From Antedon mediterranea (Eukaryota > Echinodermata > Crinoidea > Comatulida > Antedonidae): 64,000 bases of DNA. The stretch spans positions 26,514,412 to 26,578,411 of the forward strand of contig NC_092675.1 of the NCBI RefSeq assembly GCF_964355755.1, written 5' to 3'. Position numbers and translations under genes: made by a program. Below are positions 15,301-24,632 of the stretch, piece after piece. The stretch's first letter is position 1. Each line of letters opens with the position of its first letter. Below the pieces are notes generated by a model. That model was given only the letters and a program-made list of their open reading frames with translations, ran no database searches and was not told the DNA's origin.

Positions 15301-18300
15301 AAGTAGAATAAACTGGCCAAAGAATGTATTGAAACCACTAATAGTGATTGATACATTAAAAGAAATAGTGTCCAATTAATAAGCCACGCCAAGTCCAAGT
15401 AATTTAATTTAACAACCTTAGAAGAAAGACAACACAGAGGGGACATGATTCAAACATATAATTTTCTTTCTAACAAAGAGGCTATTGATAGTGATTTACT
15501 TTTTCAAAAGTCTGAATATACCGCCACTAGGGGTCATAAACATAAATTGAAAAAGAATAATGCTCCATTAAATTGCCATAAGGCCCGTTCATATCGAACT
15601 TAGGGCGAGATAAATTTACTAGATTAACGAGATGATGTTGCCATAACTTCGATGTGAACGAATTATTAGGGCGAGATGAAGGAATTTCCTCGACTACGGT
15701 CAGTCAAGGCCATCGCCTCGACGGAATAGTAAATCCACTGGTAAAGCTAGAAAACGATTAAGGTAATTAGCACAGCATGAGGCATTCAGAATTGGAGGTC
15801 ACCAATACACCAATCAGATTAAAGCAAATTTCAACTTTGACATATAAACATCAACAAATTAGCTTTATTTCTGAACCCCATGTTAACCGAAAGCGACGAT
15901 CTGTCATATTACTATTTTAAAACTTATTTCAATACATCTGTACCGCATTCATCATGTCCAAAAAAGTAAAAGCGAAGACAAAAAATGTTACATCTAGGCT
16001 TGTATGTAAAAGAAACATGATCTCCCCAAGTTCGCGCTGTTCCTCGGCATATCGTAGGTATCTGAGCCGTTGTTGTTGTCGCATCATTCGCTGGGATTCC
16101 ATGCAGCTATAAACGAACTCAACTAACGCAAACAGCAGCAAAGCAGTACCTTCATCTAGTTCAGTGTCGTGTCATCATTAATCATTTGTAAAAATATAGG
16201 TAAAAACCCCGATAATAATAATAACTGAGGAAGCATTGTGTCTACGGATCGTTAAGCAGTACTCGAAAAAGAAGAAGAAGGTGGTAGAATGGGTGCGTAT
16301 ACACACAAGGAATAGCCCACAATAAAGTGCCCTAACCTGTTCAACTGTACTTCCTGTTTGTGTCGGCGGGGTCGCGAGCACGTGATGCTTAAGTTATCTC
16401 GCCCTAACATGAGCCGTCGAACGCAATTTAATGAATTTAATCGAATTACCGCTCTCGTAAAATTTAACTAGATCAGTACTTATCTCGCCCTAAGTTCGAT
16501 ATGAACCCAACTATAGTCATTTTTTTACCCAACGAGTCGTAAATTCATGGAATGCTCTCCCTGCCAGTACAGTAGAAGTTGACACAACCATACTATTTAA
16601 AAGAAAATTTCAGAAGACGAGGAAGCTAATAAAGGGCCACGACCGGCCCACCAGCCTCTTGCACCACTCATTTAGAGTGGTGTACGGTGAGTTAAGTCCT
16701 CTTTGTCAGACTTTCTTGTGGAGTATTCAAGAGGAAAACCAACAAGTATTGGTCAACATCAATTGCTTATGCATAGGTAAGGTCATTGAATCCTGTGTTA
16801 AATCTCTAATGAATACGAAAAGCTTTTAAGCCATTCTTTTTTTGCTTTAGGTAAGATATTCAGTTTTGAATATATATTACCATATGGCGATATTACCTGT
16901 ATTGAATTACTCTAAATTATGGATAGATTATAACACTTGACCTTGACATAATGATATAAATATAAATTGCAAAAACAATGTTGTTATTTCAATTAGTTTT
17001 TATTTCTCTTAATAATTGCTGTTATAAGATAATTATGATATGATTTTAATAGTCAAGGTAAAAAATAAAATATTAAATACAAAACTGTGTTTTTTTTTGT
17101 GGGGGTTAAAATGAAACTTTGAAAAATATTTTTATTGATGTCATTCACATTATTAACTGTATTATTAAATGCAGTTTACAATTATGTTGATTTAAATTGA
17201 CATTCTGTTGTTGTTGTTGTTGTTGTTGTTGTGGCTTGTAGTACTACTGTATTATGGTAACATATCAAACTACCATTAACAGCGTAATTTGTTATTTTTA
17301 TACCGTTTTTCATGACGTTATTTCGCAAAATAAATTTAAAGTTAAAGTACAATATTTTTTCTTTCAAATCCAATGTTAGCAGTACAATGGCCCAACAATG
17401 AACAAAAATAGTATAATATATTGCTATATATTCAGAAATTAATATTAGAAAAGCCTATTTGCTTTTATATGACGACATTCACATTCTACAAAGCATACTA
17501 CTGTAAACTATATTTATTTTTTATTCTATTTGATTTTCAAAACCAGAAACAGCAGCAGAAACAAATCCGCCATTTACAGCTTGGTTTAACAGACACAAAG
17601 ACAAATTACAACAACTCAGAAACACTAAAATTACGACGAAACAGATAAAGATTGGAATTAAAAATGTCGATATGGGGATGGGACTAAACTAGTATAAGAT
17701 AAACTTAATCTACTGTATAACCATTTTTAAATTCATTTAGCAATCAGAAAAATCTAATCATGGTAATCTTATAGCTGAATTATATGTTACAGATAAACCT
17801 TTTAGCTCTAAAAATTTAAATGTAAATGAGGCATGACATTTTCTTTTAAGAACGCACTGAACTGTACCCCTAATAAAGCCCACAATTTAAATCATGGTAC
17901 TCAATAAAAGATGAGACTTATTTTGATAGCCAAAACGTTGGTATTGGAATAACATAAAGTCCAGATAGCTGAAACATGTTTAGGCTGTGTAGTTATACAG
18001 TGAATACTGTATAACCTAAACAGAAACAGAGTCACTGGATCAAAAGAGACTTTATATAATGGATGGATACAGGCAGCTGTTGTTAGTAAATTGCTGTTAA
18101 AATGCTATGCCTTGTGGATTGGATTCATTAACCTTTAGGCTGACCCAATCAATATGGAGTAGTTGTATAGAGTTTGTTGTTTACTATTAGTACTATACAG
18201 TACATGAAAAGTACACCATGAACTGCACAGAATACACAATTCATAATGTTATTACAATATAACAGTATTACTATATTGTAAATATCTAACATATGAATTT

Positions 18301-21300
18301 TGTCTTTTCGTCGTTTAAAGGCTATAGGTATGCAATATTATCAGACTTCTCTGGGTTATTAAAGACTTCTCCCAGAGGTTCATCCAACAAAACTAATGCT
18401 AAAGGATAGTGTAGTATAACTAACATTAAATTGATTGCATTTCTGTTGGAAAAATTGGGTAAGGATATTCTGTTATGGGTTAAAAACTTTCCCCAGAAAA
18501 TCACAACAAAATGTTTACAATGATAGTGATAGTAAACAAAATTGATTTAAATATTTCTGTTAGATAAAATGCAGTCAGCATATTCAAAGGTTATTATACT
18601 ATATTTAGAAAGAAAAGTACATTGAAATATGACCATTAAGTTCTGTTCTAGGTTAATATATTATTATAAAACCTTTCCCTAAGGTTTACAACAAAATGTT
18701 AAGAATGCAAAGATAGTAAAACCAAAATTGATTTTAATATTTCTGTCTTTTACAGTCTGCCTTTTTATTTATGCAAACAATTCAAAGTTTAAACAACTTT
18801 AATTGTTGTCTGTGCCCTTAAGCACTATCAAATTAGTGTGGTGTGCCCAAATATGGTAGTGATGTGCCCAAATATGGTAGTGATGTGCCCAAATAATGGT
18901 AGTGTTATGGTAGTGATATGGCACGTCCATATATGGGCACATCACATTTTTTTTGTCATCTAAAGTTGGATAGCGTAGACAGAGCTTTAGATGTAATATT
19001 GTCTGAAAATGATAGTAATATTTATTATATTCAAATATTAATATTTTTCTTTTTTTTTAACAGGCAAATTTTCCAAAATGAATCCATTCAACTGCAAACT
19101 GAAACAGATGCTCTACGTCTTATGTTAAATACATTCTTTTCTCTATCAAAGTTAAATTGCAATTTGGCTTTTTTCTAGTAAGTTCAAACGCAAGGATACC
19201 TCTGATGTAACATCAGATGTGTACCTCAGAAACCTATCAGAGTTAAGTTAGAGGTAAAGTACACAAGAATACAGTGTATCGCAGTAAATGACACAGACGT
19301 ATTAAAAGAGACTTTAATAAAGTGATCACTCCTCTGGATGTAACTTCAATATGTTAGTAACTTGATAATTATAAATTATCTTTGAAAGCTTCCCTCTTTT
19401 AAAGTCCTACTGATGCTTCAAGAAATAAACCATTAAAAAATACTTGAATTTGACAATGAATGCATTTATCACCAGTGTCCATGACAAATATTCCTTTAGG
19501 TGGTAGATAGTATAAACTATTTATGATGTTTATGGTAACTGAATAGTGCAAAGTGGCCACATTTCCTGTGCTTTTCACCAATTTGTTCTTAATACATCCT
19601 CAATTATTGGTGAAATAGAAAACCCAGATGTCTGACAGGACAATAAAAAAAAAACACAAATTACCTATTGTAAACTGTGTTCACACTCACTGGAATTATG
19701 CGTGCATTGATAGGATTTAAGCTAATCCCAATTTATATCGGTATCATTATCACACCTGACGTATGTTGTCGTGTGATCGGTAAACTCTCTATAATTCTGT
19801 GTCGCATTGTATAACTCTTAAACTGTGATACAACATAAAATGCTATGTTCCATTGGTGGTACATATGATGTAACACAATACCCCACTCTTAAACCTCTTT
19901 ATCAATTCTCTCTTACGAGAGGTTGAATTATCACTGTTGCGATATATGCAAAGCAGAAAACGTTCTTGAATATGCTGAATGTACGTCTATGGTATCATAT
20001 TTAGGCCATAGGTTCCAACAACAAGGTTATGTTCTTATGGCACTTTGCACCGATATGTTGCATCTACTGTACGTCCTTGTGTTGTGTTCCAGTGGGAACA
20101 ATGCTTAAATAGAAGCTCACTGAAGACACGAAGACCAATGTCGGTTTATCCAGGTAAGTTATGCACGAAATAGACTGTAAAGTACCATCACAAGTTATTT
20201 TCAAAATGAAGAAGATTATGCTATGAGATGGCTTAATGTCAATTTTCTAATGAAGGCGCAAGTCAACTACTTACCTGTGCATCACATTAGAAGCTCATTG
20301 AACACAATATAGACCGAATGTCGGTTTATCCAGGTAAGTTATGCACGAAATAGACATCAGAAGTTTATTCAAAATGAAGAAGATTATGCTATGAGATGAA
20401 GACACAAGTCATCTACTTACCTCTGAAAACTGTTTGTTGAGCTGCATGTATTTGCGAAGTTCACTTTCCTCTGTGTATTTTGTTGGTTTCATATGATTGT
20501 ACATGTGCGGGAACCACCAGAACTTGTCTGCTCTTTTTATGAACTCTTCATCTCCTGCATTCTCCATCACACTTCCTTTTTTGAAGTATGTGCCACAGAA
20601 TCCAAGATTAAAGGTGAATCCAGGAACAATTCTGCGAAGATTTTCTTGCTCAATCTCCAATGCCTGAAATAATATAAAGGTACGTGCAATTAATACACCT
20701 AGTGTATCGTAACTCTGAAAGGCTATCAAGATTTGCACTCTACAAACTGCAGAGTTGAACTTGTGTTGCACACATTCGCAACGTTTACATATCTAAAAAG
20801 AAGATGGAACACTGCAAGTTTTGTACAAATGTTTGATTTTTTTATTTCCCCAAATGGGGGATTGTCTCCTACCTTTTTCTTCATTAAAGAAGACCAGCAC
20901 AAGTTAGCTCAGCATTAATAGCATACACGGTTGGCCATTGACACCCCACATTATTTACACTATCAGAGTTGACCCCGTGTCAGCTCAGTATGCGAATGAT
21001 AGTGTAAAAGAACAAATACAATTTCTGGAACGGTATTTATTTGAAGCAGTCAGAAGAAAAATATTTATAGTTATACAAATTATTGTTTGTTTTGTACAAG
21101 TTCTACAAAACTTACCTCTACATCTTCTGCAACCATCCTAATTCCTGTTTCACCAACAAATATATCGTCAATGTCAACTAAAATATAACGGTCTAAAGAG
21201 ACTGACAAGCGCCCATTTGATAAGTAGTGTAAACTATCCAAAAATAAGGGGTAGTGTATCCATATCCTTAGACTATTACCAAAAAATATCCTTTTTACTC

Positions 21301-22075
21301 CATCGTATATACCCTGATCAAGCATAGCGGTTGTATGGAAGACGGCATTGGAATGTATACCGTGAGAAAGTTCCGGAGAACTGTCGCTGTTTATTTGGCC
21401 AGTAACTATCGGTTGATAAGTTGAATGATTGCTATGAAACACGGTCCAATTTTCTGTTTCCGTATCAATTTTACCTGCCGCCTTTGTCATATGAAGAATT
21501 TTAGAATTGGCGTTCACTTGTAAGTCTTGTAATGTTAACTGTTTGTCCATGTGAATGGGCAAGTTTCCAATCGGTGAACTTAGTCTGATCTCATTTTTGG
21601 AAGATAACGCGAATGTAATTAAACCAACATTAAATTCACGGCAATAATTATCTAGTTTTGTTCGTTCATTTATATCCAAGTAGATATAAGAATTTAAACT
21701 CTCAAAGATAATCACTGAATATAATCCTTGGCCATGCTGCGAATGCAATTTAAGTGAGCCATCGCTGACGAGACGTTTGCGATATCGAAAATGATGTGCT
21801 TCTAACGTTGCACTGAGACTGGCAGCCACAGAATACTTTGATTGTGAATCTTCAACTAGTAATAACACGGTTGATTCAACAGTTGTCTTTTTTTTAAACT
21901 TCTTTGTAATTTCAGCAAACCTTTGGTTTGGATGTTTCACAGTGTGCACTTTGGTTTGAGAAGTATGATAGAATCCAGATATCCACAAAGAAAAACTCAA
22001 GAGTAGGATCAACAGAACCACTCGCTTAAAATGCCTTCTTGGAAAGCAGAAACATTTGGCGAAAACTTTCATCAT
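162..22075 (-). CDS. NDST: Heparan sulfate N-deacetylase/N-sulfotransferase, 5' eight coding exons (C-terminus off the left edge)
   Basis: Join (minus strand, 5' to 3'): 22075-21116, 20663-20421, 5931-5746, 4375-4247, 3097-2915, 1497-1401, 847-724, 327-162. All junctions are GT-AG and keep one frame (intron phases 0,0,0,0,0,1,2, then 0 at the last donor). About 696 residues are visible; vertebrate NDSTs are about 880, so roughly 190 C-terminal residues lie left of the window. The family removes acetyl from GlcNAc of heparan sulfate and N-sulfates the glucosamine with PAPS, in the Golgi. Seen: basic N-terminus and one hydrophobic anchor at residues about 18-35 (type II membrane protein); N-deacetylase-region motifs DIDD (301-304), FWWFPHM (368-374) and [11 protein letters not shown]; and the sulfotransferase PAPS loop PQKTGTTAL, whose Lys598 matches the catalytic lysine of the family. 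The start is the first Met after an in-frame stop in the presumed 5' UTR. No broken frame is seen. The paralogue class is not assigned. Confidence 0.95.
724..847 (-). CDS. NDST: NDST coding exon 7 (PAPS loop, second half)
   Basis: Acceptor ttatcttttag; donor TTG/gtaagt. It completes the split Gly codon of QKTG and continues [12 protein letters not shown] and [18 protein letters not shown]. Phases 1 in and 2 out agree with both neighbours. Confidence 0.93.
1401..1497 (-). CDS. NDST: NDST coding exon 6 (PAPS loop, first half)
   Basis: Acceptor tttcttttag; donor ACAG/gtgaca. Encodes [12 protein letters not shown] and [12 protein letters not shown]. The lysine in PQKTG is the conserved PAPS-binding/catalytic residue of the sulfotransferase domain. 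The PAPS loop is split by an intron immediately after its first glycine base. Confidence 0.93.
1703..1850 (+). mobile_element. tRNA-derived SINE (NDST intron 5)
   Basis: Has a pol III A box (TGGCGTAATGGTAAGG, from 1709) and a B box (GGTTCGAGACC, from 1754) at tRNA-like spacing. The non-tRNA tail contains tgcttatatcctttagcaag, shared with the degenerate copy at 5964-6095. No cloverleaf 3' half was found, so it is not a tRNA gene. Confidence 0.6.
1897..2172 (+). mobile_element. MITE family C, copy 1
   Basis: About 275 bp with terminal inverted repeats of the form TAAGCCTGGTTTCCATAAAA / TTTTATGGAAACCAGGC, flanked by TA. The interior has CG-rich blocks (cgcgtgtagcgatttt) unlike the surrounding DNA. 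An inverted copy lies at 28277-28546. It has no coding capacity. Confidence 0.75.
2681..2846 (+). mobile_element. MITE family A, copy 1
   Basis: Ends TAAGCTCTGTCTAC and GTAGACAGAGCTTTA are inverted repeats bounded by TA. The interior has the direct motif aaatatggtagtgatatg and an inner inverted pair around catgtccatatatgggcac. Five family members are seen in this window. Confidence 0.8.
2915..3097 (-). CDS. NDST: NDST coding exon 5
   Basis: Acceptor tttctctctag; donor ACT/gtacgt. Phase 0 on both sides, 61 codons. Encodes [20 protein letters not shown] and [19 protein letters not shown], the end of the deacetylase half and the linker to the sulfotransferase domain. Confidence 0.93.
3586..3730 (+). 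repeat. Degenerate tandem repeat with AGGCCTATACTTA units
   Basis: ATAGGCCTATACTTA-type units separated by attcattataata recur at least four times. Intronic; no coding content. Confidence 0.6.
4247..4375 (-). CDS. NDST: NDST coding exon 4
   Basis: Acceptor ttgttttccag; donor CCC/gtaagt. Phase 0 on both sides, 43 codons. Encodes [20 protein letters not shown] and [14 protein letters not shown], strongly typical of NDST. Confidence 0.94.
4455..4793 (+). mobile_element. MITE family D, copy 1 (full length)
   Basis: About 340 bp; ends TTAAAGATGTATTGTCCCCC and GGGGGACAAATCATCTTTAA are inverted repeats with TA at each border. The interior includes aaattggctgacagccaatg. Copy 2 at 7640-7981 is in the opposite orientation; partial copies lie at 38982 and 50281. 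Confidence 0.75.
5746..5931 (-). CDS. NDST: NDST coding exon 3
   Basis: Acceptor tttgtaatttcag; donor AAG/gttagt. Phase 0 on both sides, 62 codons. Encodes [20 protein letters not shown], then [18 protein letters not shown]. APHHxGVYPVH is a hallmark of the N-deacetylase region. Confidence 0.95.
5964..6095 (+). mobile_element. Degenerate tRNA-derived SINE
   Basis: A-box-like tgacgcagtgttaac and B-box-like gagtttgaatc precede a tail (attgcttgtattctttatag) similar to the SINE at 1703-1850. Confidence 0.45.
7503..7549 (+). repeat. Short tandem duplication, 20-bp unit
   Basis: aggcatattgccaaggat occurs twice in tandem. Confidence 0.7.
7640..7981 (-). mobile_element. MITE family D, copy 2 (full length, inverted)
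   Basis: Ends TTAAAGATATATTGTC and GACAATACATCTTTAA are inverted repeats with TA borders. The interior matches copy 1 in reverse (aatccattggccggcagcc; tttaataaagttaatcac). Confidence 0.75.
7990..8045 (-). mobile_element. Probable SINE head fragment
   Basis: On the minus strand, TAGTGAAGTAGTAGA resembles an A box and GGTTCAAATCC matches the B box. No tail was identified. Confidence 0.4.
8890..9045 (+). mobile_element. MITE family A, copy 2
   Basis: TAAGCTCTGTCTACACTATC at the left is inverted at the right end (gatagtgtacacacagcttt). The interior carries the same tggtagtgatatg motifs as the other copies. Confidence 0.8.
10672..10905 (-). mobile_element. LINE 3' fragment (non-LTR retrotransposon RT C-terminus)
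   Basis: On the minus strand, one frame reads [19 protein letters not shown], then [13 protein letters not shown] and a stop. This is the typical C-terminal end of reverse transcriptase ORFs of CR1/L2-type LINEs. It is followed by a short 3' region ending in a (TTA)n tail (10678-10702), as in many such elements. It is 5'-truncated and not functional alone. Confidence 0.65.
10945..11085 (+). mobile_element. Small TA-bounded MITE (ends like TACAGTCAACTTTCCCAATA)
   Basis: The left end TACAGTCAACTTTCCCAATA and right end TATTGGGAGAGTGTA are imperfect inverted repeats. Resemblance to pogo/Tc1-type MITEs is by end style only. Confidence 0.5.
12012..12372 (+). mobile_element. Possible MITE with CCCTATTAAGAGGACACCCC ends
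   Basis: The left CCCTATTAAGAGGACACCCC and right GGGGTGTCCCCTCAATAGGC are inverted repeats about 350 bp apart. Target-site borders are unclear. Confidence 0.45.
12950..13215 (+). pseudogene. Possible decayed LINE RT C-terminal fragment
   Basis: A plus-strand open frame (12776-13219) ends in [17 protein letters not shown], resembling the FKxxLKTHLF tail of LINE reverse transcriptases. The preceding residues do not match well, so this is a weak call. Confidence 0.3.
15582..16508 (-). mobile_element. Harbinger-like deletion derivative (about 0.93 kb)
   Basis: The ends are inverted repeats: CCGTTCATATCGAACTTAGG then GCGAGATAA on the left, TTATCTCGCCCTAAGTTCG then ATATGAAC on the right. TTAGGGCGAGAT also repeats inside. 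A minus-strand frame at 15929-16141 reads [20 protein letters not shown] followed by [14 protein letters not shown], an Arg/Gln-rich segment resembling the N-terminus of Harbinger transposases. No DDE domain is present. No clean target duplication was found. Confidence 0.45.
17203..17232 (+). repeat. (TTG)n microsatellite
   Basis: About nine uninterrupted TTG units. Confidence 0.9.
18819..18989 (+). mobile_element. MITE family A, copy 3
   Basis: The right end TAGCGTAGACAGAGCTTTA is conserved; the left end is partly deleted (TTAAGCACTATCAAATTAG). The interior has an expanded run of aaatatggtagtgatgtgcc. Confidence 0.75.
20111..20425 (+). repeat. Tandem duplication abutting the NDST exon 2 splice donor
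   Basis: Copy A (20111-20288) and copy B (20289-about 20425) share agaagctca, atgtcggtttatccaggtaa, gttatgcacgaaatagac and gaagattatgctatgagatg. Both end at a minus-strand donor-like site (ggtaagtag). In copy B this is the real exon 2 donor; in copy A it is an intronic decoy. Confidence 0.8.
20421..20663 (-). CDS. NDST: NDST coding exon 2
   Basis: Acceptor ttatttcag; donor GAG/gtaagtag. Phase 0 on both sides, 81 codons. Encodes [40 protein letters not shown] and NHMKP; FWWFPHM is an NDST hallmark. Confidence 0.95.
21116..22075 (-). CDS. NDST: NDST coding exon 1 with start codon and membrane anchor
   Basis: 320 codons from ATG (22075) to donor GAG/gtaagt. A second Met directly follows the first. 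The basic cytoplasmic tail (CFPRRHFKR) is followed by [17 protein letters not shown], a single signal anchor, so the rest faces the Golgi lumen. Two NxS/T sites are visible in the segment [11 protein letters not shown]. It ends with [18 protein letters not shown], conserved in the family. Confidence 0.94.
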
Positions 22076-23498
22076 CGTTGCACGTTCCTTGTTTTTAAAA
22101 ATGTTTAAACATAGAAAAAATCTTTAGCTACCGTAGGAAGAAAATTCATCCACAGTCCCTTTTTGGGAAGTGCGATGCAACATTATAGGCCATTATATAT
22201 TATGGCAATACTGTACATTACAGCGTTCATTTTAAGGTCAATAATAATTCAAACCAAAATACTAAACAATGTTGGAACTCTAGTAGTAAACAAGATCGTC
22301 ATCCAAAACTGTCAAATCTTCTACTACAAGAAGAAATAATGAATTCTGAAAAACATAAACATGAAAATTATTACAAAAATATACTACTGTAGAATGTGAC
22401 AAGAAAAATAAAAATTGAGAGTTTTTTGTGCTTATATGACAAGCCAAATCTGCCAAAATATGCTGTCTCTATAGGTTTTGACAGTTTATTAGATTAAGTT
22501 TAGCACTTCAATAATACCATTTTTAGCGTGCCACCAACCTTCCCATCCTCCCCTCCCCTTTTTATCAATTTCAAAATCCCGGATCCGCCACCTACATTCC
22601 ATCATTCATGTATATTTTTTTGCAGATTTGGCATTCCATAGTTTCATATTAAAATATATCTACAGTATTCATGATCTAAACTCTTTGCTTGCACCAATCT
22701 TTCCAGAAATTATATTACAAAATTTCATTGGAAAATCAATAACACTTTACAGTATAAAGAAATGAGTAAATAAGTATAATGTTCAACATACTGTAGGACC
22801 ATAACAGTGTTTAAATACTGTATACAGTACATATTGTCTTTTCAAACACCTTTTCTTTTTTTTTTAACCCAAACCAGAATTTTTCTTTCTTTTCTTTTCT
22901 AACACCAATTTGATAAAAGAAACTCATAAATATAGGCTCAGGATATGATAAATAAGTAAAACAAGGGAAATATCAAACCAATTAGTTTTTCCAAAAAAAA
23001 ATGTTGTGGAAACTGTGGTAGCGAGTGAGTCAGTGTGCAAAGGTGCATTACCTTTAGAAAACATGACACAGGTAGTAGTAGCCACCAAGTACAGTCAGTA
23101 GGGCTCATGATCAATAGCATGGTTTGACCCTACCACATACTGTTCCTAAATAAACATTAATATTTTGATAACTGGAGTTGAGAAATGGCTACATTAACAG
23201 GTGGAATGTAAAAGAAGTGATAGACAAAGAAAAATGTGAGGAAAATATTACAGTTGCTATAATTCCTGTGTTGGTAGTTTTAAAGCTATTATTTGACAAT
23301 TTAATTAAAATGAACATTGTACACTTTTGATTTATGTTATTATAAACTACAGGACATTAACTAATAATAGAGCTGTTGGATACTGTACTGTAGATCTCAT
23401 TCTCACTGTACTGAACACCAAATAACAATACCTTAATAACATATGTCCCTTGTACTCGACCAGAAATAGACAATATATGTTCTAAACATGTAATATAA

Positions 23499-24632
23499 TC
23501 CTATTATATTTTGCTTACTATTTAATACTATGTAAACATTCAAGACTGAATGAGTGAGATTGAGAATAGCAAACATTAAATACAGTAGTTTGGGACACCT
23601 TTATTTAGTGGAACTTCTATTAATTAAGGGGAACTTTCTTGCGAAATGAATGAAGAGAAATATATTTCGACATCGCCTCCAACCACTTTATTCAGTAGAC
23701 TATTTATTAAGGGGACACTCTAGAACCCTTCATATTTTACGTTTTATTATTTAGTGAAAAATTGATAATTCTTAATGTGAAGCGCATGGATGCTTAATAC
23801 TGTAGGTAATGCATTCTAGGTAATACTGTAACTTGTCAAAATGTAATAATTCATTTTTGTTGTTTTTTTAATATTAATATTTGTCCTACTATTACTGTAT
23901 TAGAAAAAGAAAAGGAACGACGAAAATCAAATCAGAAAAGATGATAGATGGTGTTCAACTTTCTTGAACTATTAGGCACCATTCTCTCAACAAACAAGTC
24001 CATTGGAAATGATTAAAAGCCTCCTTTATAAATTATAGAGGTGCTAAATAAATAAAGGAAATAAAAGTGTCAAAAATGCCAATATATAACACATTCACTG
24101 AACACATTGTATACTACAAAGCTAAACAAGTAGACAACTGTATGGTACTGTAGATGTTGCCAATATGACAATTAGGATATGGTAATAGTATAGGTACAGT
24201 AGTTCAATCAGGTTGATCAGTAAATATAAATGATGTGCTGGAAAGTTATGTTATAACCTGCCTTCGGAAACAAAGAATTCTATACTGTACTATGGCTGTT
24301 TACAGTATATCACACCTCTAAATTTGAACACATCTTTACTTTAATTGTTGGCGTGTTGTTGTGGCAATGAAGGTTTAAATCTCAAAAACTTTGCAGTATA
24401 AATCGTAATGCTCATGTGCTTATACTACTGTATGAGTATCATACATCCTATTATATTTTACTTATGTAAACATTCACGACTGAATGAGTGAGAAAAGCAC
24501 ATTTAAAATACATTAGAATGCCTAATTTGGGACACCTTTATTTAGTGGAACTTCTATTATTAGTTAAGGGGAAACTTTCCTGCGAAACGAATGAAAAGCA
24601 ATATGTTTCGACATTGTCTCCAACCCCTTATG
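23499..24632 (+). repeat. Dispersed direct duplication (about 190 bp, two copies)
   Basis: 23499-23695 and 24446-24632 share tcctattatattttgctta, gactgaatgagtgag, gggacacctttatttagtgg and aacgaatgaa-like ends. About 750 bp separates the copies. Confidence 0.65.

Larger units (their letters stand above)
5932..20420 (-). other. NDST intron 2, 14.5 kb
   Basis: Lies between exon 2 (donor GAG/gtaagt) and exon 3 (acceptor ttcag). No coding exon was recognised inside. It holds SINE, MITE A, MITE D, TA-bounded small elements, a LINE 3' fragment, a Harbinger-like remnant, a (TTG)n microsatellite and a tandem duplication next to exon 2. TACAGTA/TACTGTA motifs are strikingly frequent. Most open frames here are short and lack any family resemblance. 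Confidence 0.85.
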
